Part shown: positions 12,780 through 24,149 of the stretch, in pieces
Layout: each line of letters starts with the position of its first letter
How positions within the stretch are numbered: position 1 is the first letter of the stretch
DNA from: Symsagittifera roscoffensis
Taxonomy: Eukaryota; Xenacoelomorpha; Acoela; Convolutidae
Assembly: GCF_963678635.1 (NCBI RefSeq)
Contig: NC_087065.1
Coordinates: forward strand, 56,262,397 to 56,326,396
Direction of reading: 5' to 3'
DNA: 64,000 bases
Made by a program: the position numbers and the translations under genes
The notes under the pieces: generated by a model
What the model saw: only the letters and a program-made list of their open reading frames with translations
Told to the model about the DNA's origin: nothing
The model's database searches: none

Positions 12780-13229
12780 GGTCAACCCGGGAGATGAAAA
12801 TTGACTTGTAGATTTAATAAACCATATTTTTCAGTTTTCGCATATAAATTTTGTTGTATCGAAGACTTGTGCTTGTTAAATTTATTTAACAATTTTCCCT
12901 TGAGCTTGTTAAATAACTTCAAGTTACAAATTGACCAAACTATTTCGAATGATTATTAAACTTCGTGTTTGATCTATCGCAATAAAAGCCAAACTGCAAA
13001 AAGGAGCTTTTATAAAACCTTTAAGGTCAATTTGAACATTTTTAAACAAAACATTGAACAAAGCAACAAAATAAAATGAAAAACAACTAAGATTTTTGTT
13101 AGTTCACTTTCCGCAGTACTACTAGAACTGGAGTCTAAGGAAGATGGAAAATAAGGAAGGTGCGTCAGTTAAAAAAAAAGAGTTTGAAAATAGGGAAGTC
13201 ACTACTTCGGAGCCAAATCGAATAAGTGA
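12780..13229. other. Unassigned AT-rich DNA
   Basis: No gene, RNA or recognisable repeat end was found between the palindrome cluster and the next G/C-tract element. Confidence 0.4.
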
Positions 13230-13235
13230 AAGCAG

Positions 13236-13610
13236 GGGGCGGATCTAGAATTTTCTCGAGGGGGGGGGGGGCGGATTTTCAAAAAAAAATTCGAAAATTT
13301 TGACCTTTTTTTTAGGTCGACCAAATTGATTTTTCGAGCTCTCGCAAAGCACTGTTTTGCCCTATTTTGGCTAAATTATTTGCGTCGCAGGCAAATTTTT
13401 GAAAAAAATCAAAAGAGCCGTTTTTGGGCACTTTTTGAAAAATTTTGACAAAAAAATCGCGTTTTTTTTGGCGCGCGCTCCCCCTCAAAGTTAGTATATA
13501 TTGGCGCCCAAGGCGCCTTTAGAAAATTTATAGGGTTGTCGGCCAAAAATGGATTTCTGAAAAAGTATCAAAGGGGGGACCCTTTGGGTCGGCAGGGGGT
13601 CGAATGCAAG
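13236..13610 (+). mobile_element. G/C-tract mini-element (copy 2)
   Basis: This is one of the best-preserved copies. It starts ggggcggatctagaatttt and a G tract. It continues with a gacc-poly-T-aggtcgacc block, a tttttgggcactttttgaa block, gcgcgcgctccccc, tatattggcgcccaaggcgcc, and ends ggaccctttgggtcggcag. It has no coding capacity. The ends (gcggat...) are mutually inverted in better copies, suggesting a non-autonomous DNA element. Confidence 0.75.
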
Positions 13611-14049
13611 TTGGCGTGAAGAATTATGAAAATTGATTTCATGACAAGTTGTAAAAATAGAATAAATCTGATGACCATTTACAGTCATTTAATCATTTTG
13701 ACACGATAATTAATGGAAGAGCAACCAAAACATTAAACCAAAACGTACCAAAAAAGTTTAAACTCGACAACGATTTTATGAACAATTTTGCATAGTCCTA
13801 CCAAACTATTCAAATAAAAGATTATAACTCATTCAACTGCCATCTCGATTTTTGAAAAAAGTAGTTAAAACTTGATTCGAATTTAGTTACAGATTTTGAT
13901 CCGAATCACATAATTTGAAGGGAGATAACCAAAGTCATCAATTTGTTGAAGATTTAAAATTATTTCAGCCAATTAAGGGCTATAAAGTTTTATCGAAAAC
14001 TGCGAAAAAATAAAAATTTTCAGTTACATGCCTTGCTATTTAAGTTTTT

Positions 14050-17000
14050 TTTTTTGTTAAATTGACAATTTAGAAGAAGATCCAGAATAATTGTATTTTT
14101 AAAATTAAATAGCGCGGTGAAAAAGTTTTCTTCAAACCTCTGAAAAAACTCTTAAAAGCTCCACGTACAGTTCTAGCCACAAATATTGCGCAAGTTTTCC
14201 ACTTGTTTTGAAAGGCGCTTTTAAGGAAGAATATTTTCAAGGCTTGATAGTTTAACGAGCGATATAATCGACTTAATAATCCATGCCTCATTTTCAAATC
14301 AAAAAACAAATTTTGCTAAAACTCTATGTAGAGTCTTTAAATAACTAACACACTAATCGAATCTAACTTTCTACAAATTTCAACCGGGAGGTTTTTGTTT
14401 TAGAGGAACTCTTTAACGATTTGCATTTTGAAGGTTTTCAAAATCAATTTTTGAAAAAAATAGTTAGTTTTTGTTTGATTTATTACTAAAATCATTTTAT
14501 GGATTTATTTAGAACGTTCTTATTAAAACAACCTTGAAAGAAAAATTACTCAAGAAGCGAAAAAGGATGTATTTTGTTAAACTTTAACAGAAAGTTATCC
14601 TCTTACCCAGACCAGATTGCCCGAAAATGAAAAGAAAGATAATTAAATCACGCTCAATTAGGCTTTAGTTGCTGGTATCACCAAACGTTAACAACTCAAA
14701 TGTTGCGACCAAACGTTTTCAATTAATTTACCCATCATCACTGTCGTATTGCTGTGCTAAGTACAATATAAGGAATGCTTGTTGCAGATTCAAAAATTAG
14801 GTTGAAGACTAATTAGGTCTGCCAAAAAAATAAAGTAAATGATTGTTTTTTCAAAAACTCTACATTAAGACCTAGCCAAATATAAATAGTCTATCAGTTT
14901 GAAAATCAGTCAGTTTTGATCACAAGATTATTTAAAAAAGTTTTCAAAATATTAGTAATTGGAAGTTTTTAAGAGATTTTTGCCGATTAAATAGGTAAAA
15001 TGCAAAAACTCCACTTGCAGGCCTAGAAAATACAAACTACAGATCAAATTTAAATATCATCCAAAAGAACAGTTTACTTTCTGGAAGAAAAATTCAAAAA
15101 AGGGCAGTTTGTTTTCTTTTTTGAAGAACCAACAATTATTTGATGTCTTTGGTCGACTCAAGAAATGACTAAAGTGCAAACCAGTCTAAGTTTCAGTTAG
15201 TTTTGCGCAGTAGCTTTTTGAAAGATTTTATAGCTATTTTTCAGATTTTTGGACAAATTAGGAATGTGATGAAGTTTTGCTCAAACCTTAACAGCTGATA
15301 ATTGGTGGCGAAACAATCCTTGTACAATCCTAATCAGAAATAATGCCCTTACAAAATCTATGTTTCAATCACTTTTAACCATTACATTGTTTAGAAGAGT
15401 TATTTGAAGATTAAAGGATAACAAAATAAAGGTTTGAAAAAATTGCTCTAGTTGCCAAAATGAAATTTAATTTCGGGAACATTTTAAAGTCACATGGGAA
15501 GACAACAAGGTGGATCGTATAGCAGGGCAAAGCCCTGAATGTTTCGACCATCCCTTAGTTCAGATCGAATAGTTTTTATGAAAAGGAAAATTGAAAGCCT
15601 ATAAATTTTCGACAAAACCAAAGTGTGAAATGTTGATCCATACGAAATTAATAAGACCGATCTGATTAGCTAGCCTATATTCAAGTTGGAACAATTTTTT
15701 TGTGCGCGATAATTTGCCACGCATAAATAATTTGCGTTACGCTATCAGCAATATCAATAAAATTTTCAAAGTGGGCATAGTTTAGTCTAAAACATGACCA
15801 ATTTAGCAATTTTCAAACCCCCAGAACTTTACAAAAAATATATATTTTTTTTCATTTGAACTCAAGAAGTCGATATCTTCAATGGGTCTTTAAAATCTTT
15901 TTTCGAAAACAATTATTTCGATCGACGAAAATTGACTGAATAAAAAAAGAACCACACCGAGCAAAAATATTCCATTTTCTTCAAAAATTGGAACAAATAT
16001 AAAAATAAAAACACCAAAATCAAACGCAAAATCAGTATTTGATTTTAATTTTCGGAACACAATTCAATAAAATTCTAATTCTTAGTTTGTCTTGTATATC
16101 CAGGAACTCAATTTAATTGCAGATATTTTAACAGAAAGGTACTCTGAACTGTTTCAACCGATTGTTCTTAAGGATCCTTCATGACATCCGACAATTGTAA
16201 AAAATTAATCCTTAATTAGTTAGAGGCTCAGCCTTAATTTTTGATTGGGAAGTAATCTATACGGCGTAGATTTTTAAAAAAATTTAAAATATTTTAAGCC
16301 TGGGAAATTTGAACATTTTTTAAAAGACTTGCTGATTAATGAAACAAAAATTGGTTGATACTTTTTTGCTGAAATATTTAAATAAAAATTTGATTTTGCA
16401 AAATCATCAGATACAGTCCTAGCCAAACATAAAAAGCATATCGAGCACATATAAAAACGATAAGAAAACCAAAAACTTGGTCGATGCAATCAAAAATATC
16501 CAAATTAATTGATTGCTGAAATACAAAAACGCCACGAGCAGTCTTACCTTAAGTTTATTTTTTTTGTCGCGAGAAATTCAAACGTTCGGAGATAACAAAA
16601 AGTTAGGCTTAATCAAGCGTGGCGCAAAACAATTTTTTTCAAATTTTTGATTCAAGACTCTCAGCTTTTCCCTTCTGACTTTGCTATTTAAAAAAAAACA
16701 TTATGTTGGAGTCGGAAAAACACTTGAAGCAAGAAAACATTTTTTACAAAATTTGGACAAAAAAATTGCGCCACGCCCTATTAGGTTTAACATTTTAGCA
16801 CAACTTAAATTTTTTTGGTCCTATTTCACCTTAGAAAAGTAAAAACCTATTAAAATAAGTTTTTCAATGATATACTCAGTTCTGTAAAACAATAGTTTTG
16901 ATAGATAAGTTAATTGAATTGTCTTTGTCGCGAAACTTGACTCACAAATGTTCGGGGTTGTCAAAAAGTTAGACCTGATTAAATGTAGTTCAAGAAAAAA

Positions 17001-17112
17001 ACTTTTTTCAGGCCCTAACTTTAAAAAATTGAATAAGCTAACTAAAAAGGAAAACAAACATTGAGAAAAAGAGTCCTAAAACTAAAATTGAGAGGGAAAG
17101 TTTTTGCACCAC
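14050..17112. repeat. Old degenerate repeat array, left part
   Basis: A phrase of the type gcaaaaactccacttgcag or tacagtcctagccaaaca recurs near 14140, 14320, 14855, 15003, 16387 and 16505. It is accompanied by cttgctgatt, atcgagtct and gatgcattttt-like blocks. Spacing among adjacent copies in the right part of the array is about 190-245 bp. A second motif family around taggcttaatcaagcgtgg and gtcgcgaaac occurs at about 16560-17000. The copies are strongly diverged. The array resumes after the LTR insertion, so the insertion is younger than the array. Confidence 0.55.
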
Positions 17113-17483
17113 TGAGTTATGACCTGCTGATTATACTCATAGAGTAATTTCAGATAAGGTACACCGTCTGCTCGTCATGCTATCTTAATTTCGGCCGGAT
17201 AGATTCGTGCAACTTCTTAATCTAAAACCAATCTTAATCTTACTCTTATATCTCCTACTCTCAGTAGAACCACCGGTTTAAGCGAGTTAGTTCCAGAATG
17301 AGAACAACTGTATTCTAAGCTTAATTCAAATTGCTCTGGTGCTAAAACTACAAGTAGTTTCAGCACTTACAAATAAGTGGGTTGTTAGTTTGATGGAGTA
17401 TGATTGGTTAGTATTCAATATTTTATAGAGATAAAATATCAGAATAAAATCCAATAATAAATTCTAGTTTAGATCTGGGTCCA
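17113..17483 (-). repeat. 3' LTR of the deleted element
   Basis: The minus-strand LTR begins TGGACCCAGATC and ends with the complement of tgagttatgacc, matching the TG...CA rule. The half corresponding to 39230-39359 is best conserved relative to the full element (for example the block gtacaccgtctgctcgtc on the plus strand). Its partner is 20889-21252. Confidence 0.85.
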
Positions 17484-18775
17484 CCCATCCGGGGTTTACA
17501 GAGTTTTAGTTCTTCAGTGTTCTATTGTAGTGGAGGATGGATGATGGTCTCTTTCTTTAGAAGTTGCGAGCATATTCTTTTTTCTGATTTGGAAAAAGAA
17601 TTGTAATCACGATCGTTTCGGGAGATCGCATCATGATTTCTGATCGGTTGTGATGAGTGTTGAATTGGTTTATTAGAGAACAGCAATGTTCCAATCTCGT
17701 TCGGATGTGTCATGTAGTTTGACTTTGGATGAAGTGCCCGGTGACTTGGATCTGAACGTATACTTGAACATCGAGATGGCCATTGTTCTGTTTCAATGGG
17801 TCTCCTTTGTTGCGATGCCAAGCCGTACTTTAAATCTATCGAGTGTAGTGACCGTAGGCAGCATATTGGGTGTGTTTTGCCATTCCAAAGTTGGAGTGTG
17901 ATTGGGTTGTCAAGTTCTTTCCTGCTCGTCTTTGGGTTGTATGTAATCTATATACTGCATTGTATTATTTACATATACAAATCTTTGTTAACTTTGTTTT
18001 TAGTTAATCTCGTATTAATTTTTATCGCAAAAGCAATCTTGTTTAGTTCGGTTATTTTTACAATTTATCCAGTTCTAAGCTTGTTTTAATCCGGTTTGGG
18101 TACCGTTGGTTTTCTTTTTTTAGTCATGTTGTTAGGTTGTGGTTTGTGGTGTTTAGTAAGATGCGTTGGTTAGTTTGGATTATTATATAATTTTTTTCCA
18201 ACCAGGTTAAAGGAAATTTTGAAATGTGTTAAAACTGGTTAGAGTTGTTATCAGTGAAAAACAAAACTTAAATTCATTATTTTAAACAATTCTTCGTAAT
18301 GAGTTGTGCGATTGTGGATTGGATTGTGGGCGAGTGATTATTTAAAACAATAAAAAAGCGCCTTTGAAAAGGTTAGTACTGCTTCAACTTTATAGGCAAC
18401 TTTTATTAATTTACTACTTTGAAATTATTAATTTTACGGTTTTATTTGAGGGGTTGAAACGATCAATTTATGTTCATTTTAGGAATATTTACTACATATA
18501 GGAAAAGAGTTTATATATCAATTTATTGCTGTTTTGGGGGTAAATTTTACTGCTTCATTTATTGTAATTGGTTAATATAAATTTATGATTCTAGAAAAAA
18601 ACTTTTCTGTTTTTTGTTTCGTTTTTCTTTTTTGTAGATGATTGATGAACGTGCCTGTGAACAATAGAGAAAAAGAGAAAAAAATTGTAAAGAATGGTTA
18701 GTTTTTGTTCTAAATTGTTAGTTTATTTGTTAGTATAATTCATGTTACTTTATTCGTCTGTGACGAATTCGTGGG
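17484..18775 (-). other. 3' noncoding region of the deleted element
   Basis: This corresponds to 55830-57444 of the full element; the shared block ccggtttgggtaccg appears here near 18090 and in the full copy near 56440. The open frames in it overlap one another on both strands and are not supported as genes. Confidence 0.6.
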
Positions 18776-19105
18776 GAAAAACGTCGTGGATGATTTCTGA
18801 TGATGTTAGTAATTTAGCTATCAAATGAATGATGTATTTAGTTTGGAGAAGTAACAAAAAACACTTCGAGTGCTTTAATGATTTTATGCTCTTCAGTGCT
18901 AGGTGAGAGTTCATAAGGTATTTTTTGGATGAGATTATAAAGTTTATGGTTATATCTGGTGTTATGGATGAATTCTAGGATCGGGATTTCAACGGGCTGT
19001 AGGAATTCGTGTGGGACGATTAGTGGGCGGGATTCGTCTACGTTGAAGTTTTTGGCTAAGGGAAGTTTTGAGGCCTTTCAAGCGTCTTCCTATTTTTGTT
19101 TTTAT
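18775..19105 (-). pseudogene. C-terminal fragment of the 597-aa accessory ORF
   Basis: Translated on the minus strand, this segment matches the last roughly 105 residues of the ORF at 54036-55829. The clearest shared stretch is IEIPILEFIHNT against VEIPILEFIHNT, followed by a shared NHKLYNLIQ. The 5' two-thirds of the gene is missing through the internal deletion. Protein-level similarity between diverged copies shows the parent ORF was under coding constraint. Confidence 0.75.
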
Positions 19106-19109
19106 ATAT

Positions 19110-19560
19110 TGGATGATTGGGGGTATCTAAGAGATATTTGTACTTTAGGCTAAATGATCATTGTTCTTTTTGTTCTTTAGGCTAATTTAATATTTTTGTT
19201 TGGAGGAGTTTTGAGGTCTAAGTTGGGACAATATTGTTGATATTTGTTCTATTTGATAGGAGAGGGTTGTAATATTGAGATTTTGTTTATTTCAGGTGTC
19301 AATTTTTAGCGGTTTGCTAATTTCTGACCTGGAGGTCTTTTAGTTGTAGTTAGAGATACGCTTTAAGATGATTTTTTGTCGGCTGAAGAAGTCGTGTCAA
19401 ACGTAAGGTGATGATTTGTTAAAGGTTCTTATTGGCTGAATTTGAACTAGTTTCTTCAGGTGCTTTCCAGCATGAATTTTGAGAAAAAATACGGGTCTTT
19501 AAAAGATCTTTCAACAGGTAAAAATGTTAATTAATTTTTAGGTGGTTTCTGAAATTCAAT
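19110..19560 (-). other. Noncoding block downstream of pol, deleted element
   Basis: It aligns with 49276-49735 of the full element. Conserved pieces include acctccaggtca, agcaaacc and two nearby copies of tagcctaaag. Confidence 0.65.
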
Positions 19561-19564
19561 TTTT

Positions 19565-20360
19565 AGATGCAATCTATAAAATTTTAGATTGTGAAATGAA
19601 TGTTTTGTAATCTTTTCGTGGCTGATTTCGAAGTCGCAATAGTTTTCTATGTTGGGATTTTTCTTTTTGATCTTGTGGTACAATTGTTTTTTTTTTAATT
19701 TTCGAATTTTTCTTTCTGTTTCAGTTATATTTGTGTTGTCTAAGTTTTAAGATTTTTGTTTGTTAAGTTCTTAGAACTTTTTTGTTCTAATGTTTTTTGG
19801 ATAGGAATCAGATCGGTGTTTTGATTTTGTTTATAATCGGAGTTATTGTGAATAACTTTGAGTCCTGTAAAGGAGTAGAATTGAGTCAGTTCGCGAAGAG
19901 CGTACTCTTTCGGATATTAAGGTAAAAGATTGTTTCGGTGTTGAACAGTTTATTTTTTGTTTGGGTCTATAAGTTTGTATGTTACATCAGTAGGTTTATC
20001 AATTATTTGATATTGTCCTTTTCGGAGTGGTGGTAGTTTTGTAGAAATTCCTTTTTGTGTTGTAAAATTTGGAATTGTAACGTATGTTCCGATTTTTAAG
20101 TTTGTAGCTGGTGTGAATCGAGAATTTATTTGGGAATTAATAATTTGTCTCTGTAATAAATTTTTTTGTCACTTTTTGATAAATTTCATTATGTTTTTTA
20201 TCTCTTTTTATTGTTTAAAATCCATTCGGTGTGTGTGGCGGAAGCTAGTTTTAAAATTTTTGTATGATGAAAACGATCTTCATCGTGGGTATGTAGTGGT
20301 AGATTATAACATATTGATTCTTTAGTGGGTTGGCACTTACCTTGTGTATTTTTTGAAAAA
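19565..20360 (-). pseudogene. 3' end of pol in the deleted element
   Basis: The minus-strand sequence matches the full-length pol from about residue 1090 to its end. It includes the region of the GPY motif, the phrase HRNNLLPY and the basic tail. A frame change or stop interrupts it near 19915. No reverse transcriptase or integrase core is present, so it cannot encode enzymes. Confidence 0.75.
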
Positions 20361-20562
20361 TATGCTGTTGAAGAAATAGGAATGATTTATACATATTAAC
20401 AATTGATGCTCAATAAATAATCAACAAAAAAAATTTTTCAAGATGTTTTTAATTTACAGCAGATTTTCAAGAAGAACGACTAGTGTTGTTTTTATCGGTC
20501 GTTATTGTATAATTATTAGGTTTAGCGCCATGAAAGTTTATTGAAGATGTTTCTTCAAAATT

Positions 20563-20793
20563 TTATGTCAGTAAACGAAAATTTAAATTTACTGCTGGAA
20601 GTATAATAAATATAAAAGTTTGATCTCGTTTTTGTCGTAAAATCATGAAATCGATTGGTAGACTTCTTTCTAGTCGTACTTTGTCTCTAGTTTGAGGTCT
20701 TCTTCCAATACCGGGTAGTTCTCGTATTGTTCGGAAAATTGGCTCTGATCTATTGAGTGGTAGAGACGTTTCTACAAAATTTTTGTCATTCAA
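20563..20793 (-). CDS. Leader ORF of the deleted element, 76 aa
   Basis: This intact frame is the counterpart of the 77-aa ORF at 39448-39681. The two share LNRSEPIFRTI, ELPGIGRR, and QTFIF in the same order and at the same spacing, although the surrounding leader and LTR are clearly diverged. It lies about 95 nt inside the LTR. No domain is recognised. Retention of an open frame in an element that has lost gag and most of pol suggests a function useful even to a defective copy, or recent loss of the other genes. Confidence 0.6.
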   Translation of the reverse strand: MNDKNFVETSLPLNRSEPIFRTIRELPGIGRRPQTRDKVRLERSLPIDFMILRQKRDQTFIFIILPAVNLNFRLLT

Positions 20794-20888
20794 CTTTTTT
20801 TAAAATGTTGTGTTTGTCTAATTCTAGTCTTTTTTTCTTCTAAATCTACGTTAGTTAAGGTCTGTTTGAGACTTTTAGTCGCACCAGA

Positions 20889-21252
20889 TGAGTTATGACC
20901 TGTTGGTTATACTCATAGAGTAATTTCAAATATGGTACACCGTCTGCTCGTCACGCTATCTTGTTTTCGGCCGGATTGATTCGTGCAACTTCTTAGTCTA
21001 ATATCAATCTTAATCTTACTCTTAAATCTCTTAGTATCAATAGATCGAGTGTACACCGGTATATCCGAGTTAGTTCCAGAATGAGAACAACTTTATTCTA
21101 GGTTTAACTCAAATTGTTCTGGTGTTGAAACTACAAGTAGTTTCAACACTTTACAAATAAATGGGTTGTTAGTTTGATGGAGTTTAATATTTTATAGAGA
21201 TAAAAAATCATAATCATAATCAATGATAAATACTAGTTTAGATCTGGTTCCA
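20889..21252 (-). repeat. 5' LTR of the deleted element
   Basis: On the minus strand it starts TGGAACCAGATC and ends CATAACTCA. The base after it is followed by the TGGTGCGAC sequence that also follows the LTR of the full element. It contains an AATAAA poly(A) signal at the position equivalent to that in the full-length LTR. Confidence 0.85.
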
Positions 21253-21256
21253 CCAC

Positions 21257-22280
21257 GCTCGATTAAGCTTACCTTTTTGATATCTCCGAATTCTTACGCG
21301 TCAAGTTTCGCACGAAAAAAAAAGTTTTTAATAACTTATCCATCAGAACTATTGTATTGCTGTGCTCTTAAATTATCGGAAAAAAACAAGATAGTTAGTT
21401 TTTAATTTTTTTTGGCTGAGTTAACTCCAACAAAACTAAGGCGATGCTTAAAAGTTACGCCTAATCGAGTGTAGTGCAAAAAAGAATTTATTTTTAAATT
21501 TGGTTCTCCTGTTTCAAATACCTTTTTTTTTTAATTTAAACTTTTTCAATTAAACGGGCAAAACCAGAATAAAAATCTGGGAGGTCTATAACAAAAATTT
21601 TTAAAAAATGTTTCTTGAAACACTGCAGGATTAGGCTTATGTTTTTGGCATCACCGAAATTTTACGCGTCAATTTTGCAGCAGAAAAGATACCAATATTT
21701 TATCCAGTAGAACTTTTTGTGGGGATTTGTGTGCATCTGTAGTAAAAAATTTGGCATCTGTTAAAAAAATTTGAAGGTTTGTATAACTACGAAACATTAA
21801 TGGGTTGATGCCTTTCTTCAAACCACAAAAACTTTAACTGGATTTTGCAACAAGTCAACGTACTGTCCAAGCAACATTTTATGAGCACATTTAGCGCAAA
21901 CATAGCTACATCTAGCTGTTTTGGAAAAGGGGCTGAACAATTTTTACAAACGGAGTAATTGTATAGATGAAAAAATGTTTTCTTTATTGGTTTTCATTTA
22001 TTTAATCTCACAAAAACCGGCTTAAAACAACATTTTGCTTCTGAAAATACTTTTTCGGAGATGACAACTTGCTATGACATTTTGTAGTTTGTAAATATGC
22101 AAGTTGGCCTACTAATAACCATTTTAATAAAGCAAGTTGACACGAAAAATTATGAAAATTAGTCTCACAAATAATGATAAGTTGCATAAATAATAGTAAA
22201 TCTTGTTACCATTTGTATTCAATCTTTCCATCTTGAGCCAAAAAGCAATGGTTCAACCTTTGAGGGAATGATTAGAATCT
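21257..22280. repeat. Continuation of old repeat array
   Basis: Motifs of the second array family reappear (cgcctaatcgagtgtag near 21455, ggattaggctta near 21628, acgcgtcaa twice). The sequence directly left of the LTR insertion (tttttgcaccac) and directly right (gctcgattaagctta) joins into this motif. No gene is seen. Confidence 0.45.
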
Positions 22281-23420
22281 TTTGCAAATCATTAATCAAT
22301 TAAAAATATTTGCCCAATTTTCCAAAATAAAACATAAGCTCTGCAAAAACTCAACTTACATTCCTATCCAAACAAAATGCATCTCAATTCTAAGCATCCG
22401 CGCGTTTCGTCTAAGAAGTTCTCTGAAAAAACCATTCAATTATGAGCAGTTTCAATTTTTCTGAAAGGATTCGCTGATTAAATAAAAAGAAACTTGGCGG
22501 ACGCGTTTTTTGCTGAAAAGCAAAAAAATGGTCAAACTTGCAAGATACAGTCCTAGCCGAAAAAAATTGCTTGTGGAGTCTCGACTAATTAATAGAATAG
22601 CCACAAATATTTTTTTATTCAGTCTACTTAGATCCCAAATTTGACCAGTGGAGTTTTCAAAAGAATATTTCAAAGATTTGCAGTTTGATGAACTTTTTGA
22701 AAGATTTTCAAATTAAACAACAATTTAAGGGGTGATACAGTTTTTCCCATAAAAAAATAACAAGCAAGAATTTGTGCAAAGATTTCCACTTACAGTCCTA
22801 GAGAAGCATTTTTCCGTCTCCATTCAAAACATCAGCCAATTCCAGCCAGTAGACTATTGCGGTTCGCCGTGATGAGCTGTACAGCTCGTATGTTGGTCCT
22901 ATCCCTCGTGGATAAATGATCTTAATAATAATAATAATAATAATAAGATTTAAATTACAGTTTTTGTCGAAGACTTTGAAAGCCTATTTTAAATAAAGTT
23001 GAGGTCCCGATTTGCAAAAATTCACGACCTAGTTAAACATAAATTGATTATCGAGTCTAAGTTCAAACAGTATCGACCAGTAGATTTTGGAATATATTTC
23101 AAACACTGGATTTTTGAACATTTTTCAAAGGCTTGCTGAATTGAGAACCAAATATTTGGTTATGCACATTTGCCGAAAAAACTTAACCAAATAAATCATT
23201 TCGCAAAAACTCGAAGTATATTCTTAGTTAAACATATTTTTTTCTATCGAGTCTATCTTTCTGCCAATTTCGATAGCTATATTTTTTGAAGGATATTTGA
23301 AACATTGGAGGTTTGAGTAGTTTTTAAAGGTTTGCTGAATAAAAAAACCAAAAATAGGTGATGCATTTTTGCCAAAAAATCTAAATCAAAGACTGATTTT
23401 GCAGAAACTCTACAGTCCAT
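22280..23420. repeat. Old degenerate repeat array, right part
   Basis: Anchor phrases (gcaaaaactcaacttacat, gatacagtcctagccg, ttccacttacagtcctag, ttcacgacctagttaaac, gcaaaaactcgaagtat) occur near 22335, 22535, 22780, 23020, 23205 and 23395. Monomers therefore average roughly 190-245 bp. They also share ggcttgctgaattg-like and atcgagtctaa-like blocks. Same orientation as the left part. Confidence 0.6.
22812..22950 (+). mobile_element. 3' end of a non-LTR retroelement with (AAT)n tail
   Basis: A GC-richer segment (ttcgccgtgatgagctgtac, then gttggtcctatccctcgtgg) ends abruptly in about eight AAT units at 22923-22946. It sits inside the A/T-rich array. Simple trinucleotide tails are typical of several LINE clades and of their SINE partners. 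No coding sequence is visible, so this is a 5'-truncated copy or a SINE. Confidence 0.5.
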
Positions 23421-23754
23421 AAGTAGATATGAATACAAATAGCACTAACAACACACCGAAACTAACTGAAGAATTAAATAATAAAAGAATAATTTTTTTT
23501 GAGAACGTTTCCTTGATGCTTCTTTGAACGCAAAAACCAAAGAATTTCATAATTACTTTCTTTCTTCAAGAAAATTAAACGAAACTGTTGAGCAAAATTT
23601 CTTCTCGTTAAACAAATTCAATCATAGTTAACAGTCAAAAATTGATATTGCGCTTAGTCGATCAATAAATCAAACTTTTTTTTTCATTTGCAAGAAATAG
23701 GCAAATAAAATTTGGAATTCAGACAATCAACGAGTTGGTAAGTTTGTCAATTCT

Positions 23755-24069
23755 TCAAGTTTCTCCAGACCAAAGCTTCCGGTCATCTTTGCCAAAAAAT
23801 TTGGACAATTGAGGCAGCTCCTGCATCTCGCGACTGCCAAACTGGTCTTCTGAAAGTACGTAGGAAAACTTCCCTGTACTTCTATCACCATTAAGGCTCC
23901 TCAGATCTTTTCGAAGAACACTGAAGAACTCCTGATTTGTCAGCTTCAGAGGACTCGCAAAACCATGACATCTCTCTGTTGAACAATGACTCAGCCTGCC
24001 CTCCCAATCGACTAGCCCACCCAATCTGTTACATTCCGACCATCGGCACAACAACAGTTTCCAGTGCAA
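23755..24069 (-). pseudogene. Possible decayed coding segment, 104 codons
   Basis: The minus-strand frame has a balanced, charged composition in its second half (for example SYVLSEDQFGSREMQELP). The local sequence is GC-richer than its flanks. No family is recognised and no intact gene context exists. Confidence 0.2.
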
Positions 24070-24093
24070 CGAAAAAATTTTTTCGTTGCACTG
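24062..24093. repeat. Perfect 32-bp palindrome
   Basis: cagtgcaacgaaaaaa is followed directly by its exact reverse complement with no loop, centred between 24077 and 24078. Confidence 0.9.
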
Positions 24094-24149
24094 CTACTTC
24101 AAAGGCTCATGACGCGTTTCCAAAACGAAATTCGTTCTTCGCATGCTAA

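Larger units (their letters stand above)
17113..21252 (-). mobile_element. Internally deleted LTR element, minus strand, 4.1 kb
   Basis: Bounded by direct LTRs and a perfect 4-bp target duplication, CCAC, at 17109-17112 and 21253-21256. Read on the minus strand it contains the LTR, the leader with an intact small ORF, the end of pol, the noncoding stretch downstream of pol, the last part of the 597-aa ORF, the 3' noncoding region and the LTR. Relative to the full element at 38950-57854 it lacks roughly 39850-48490 and 49735-55510. Its two LTRs differ from one another, so it is older. It is non-autonomous. Confidence 0.9.
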
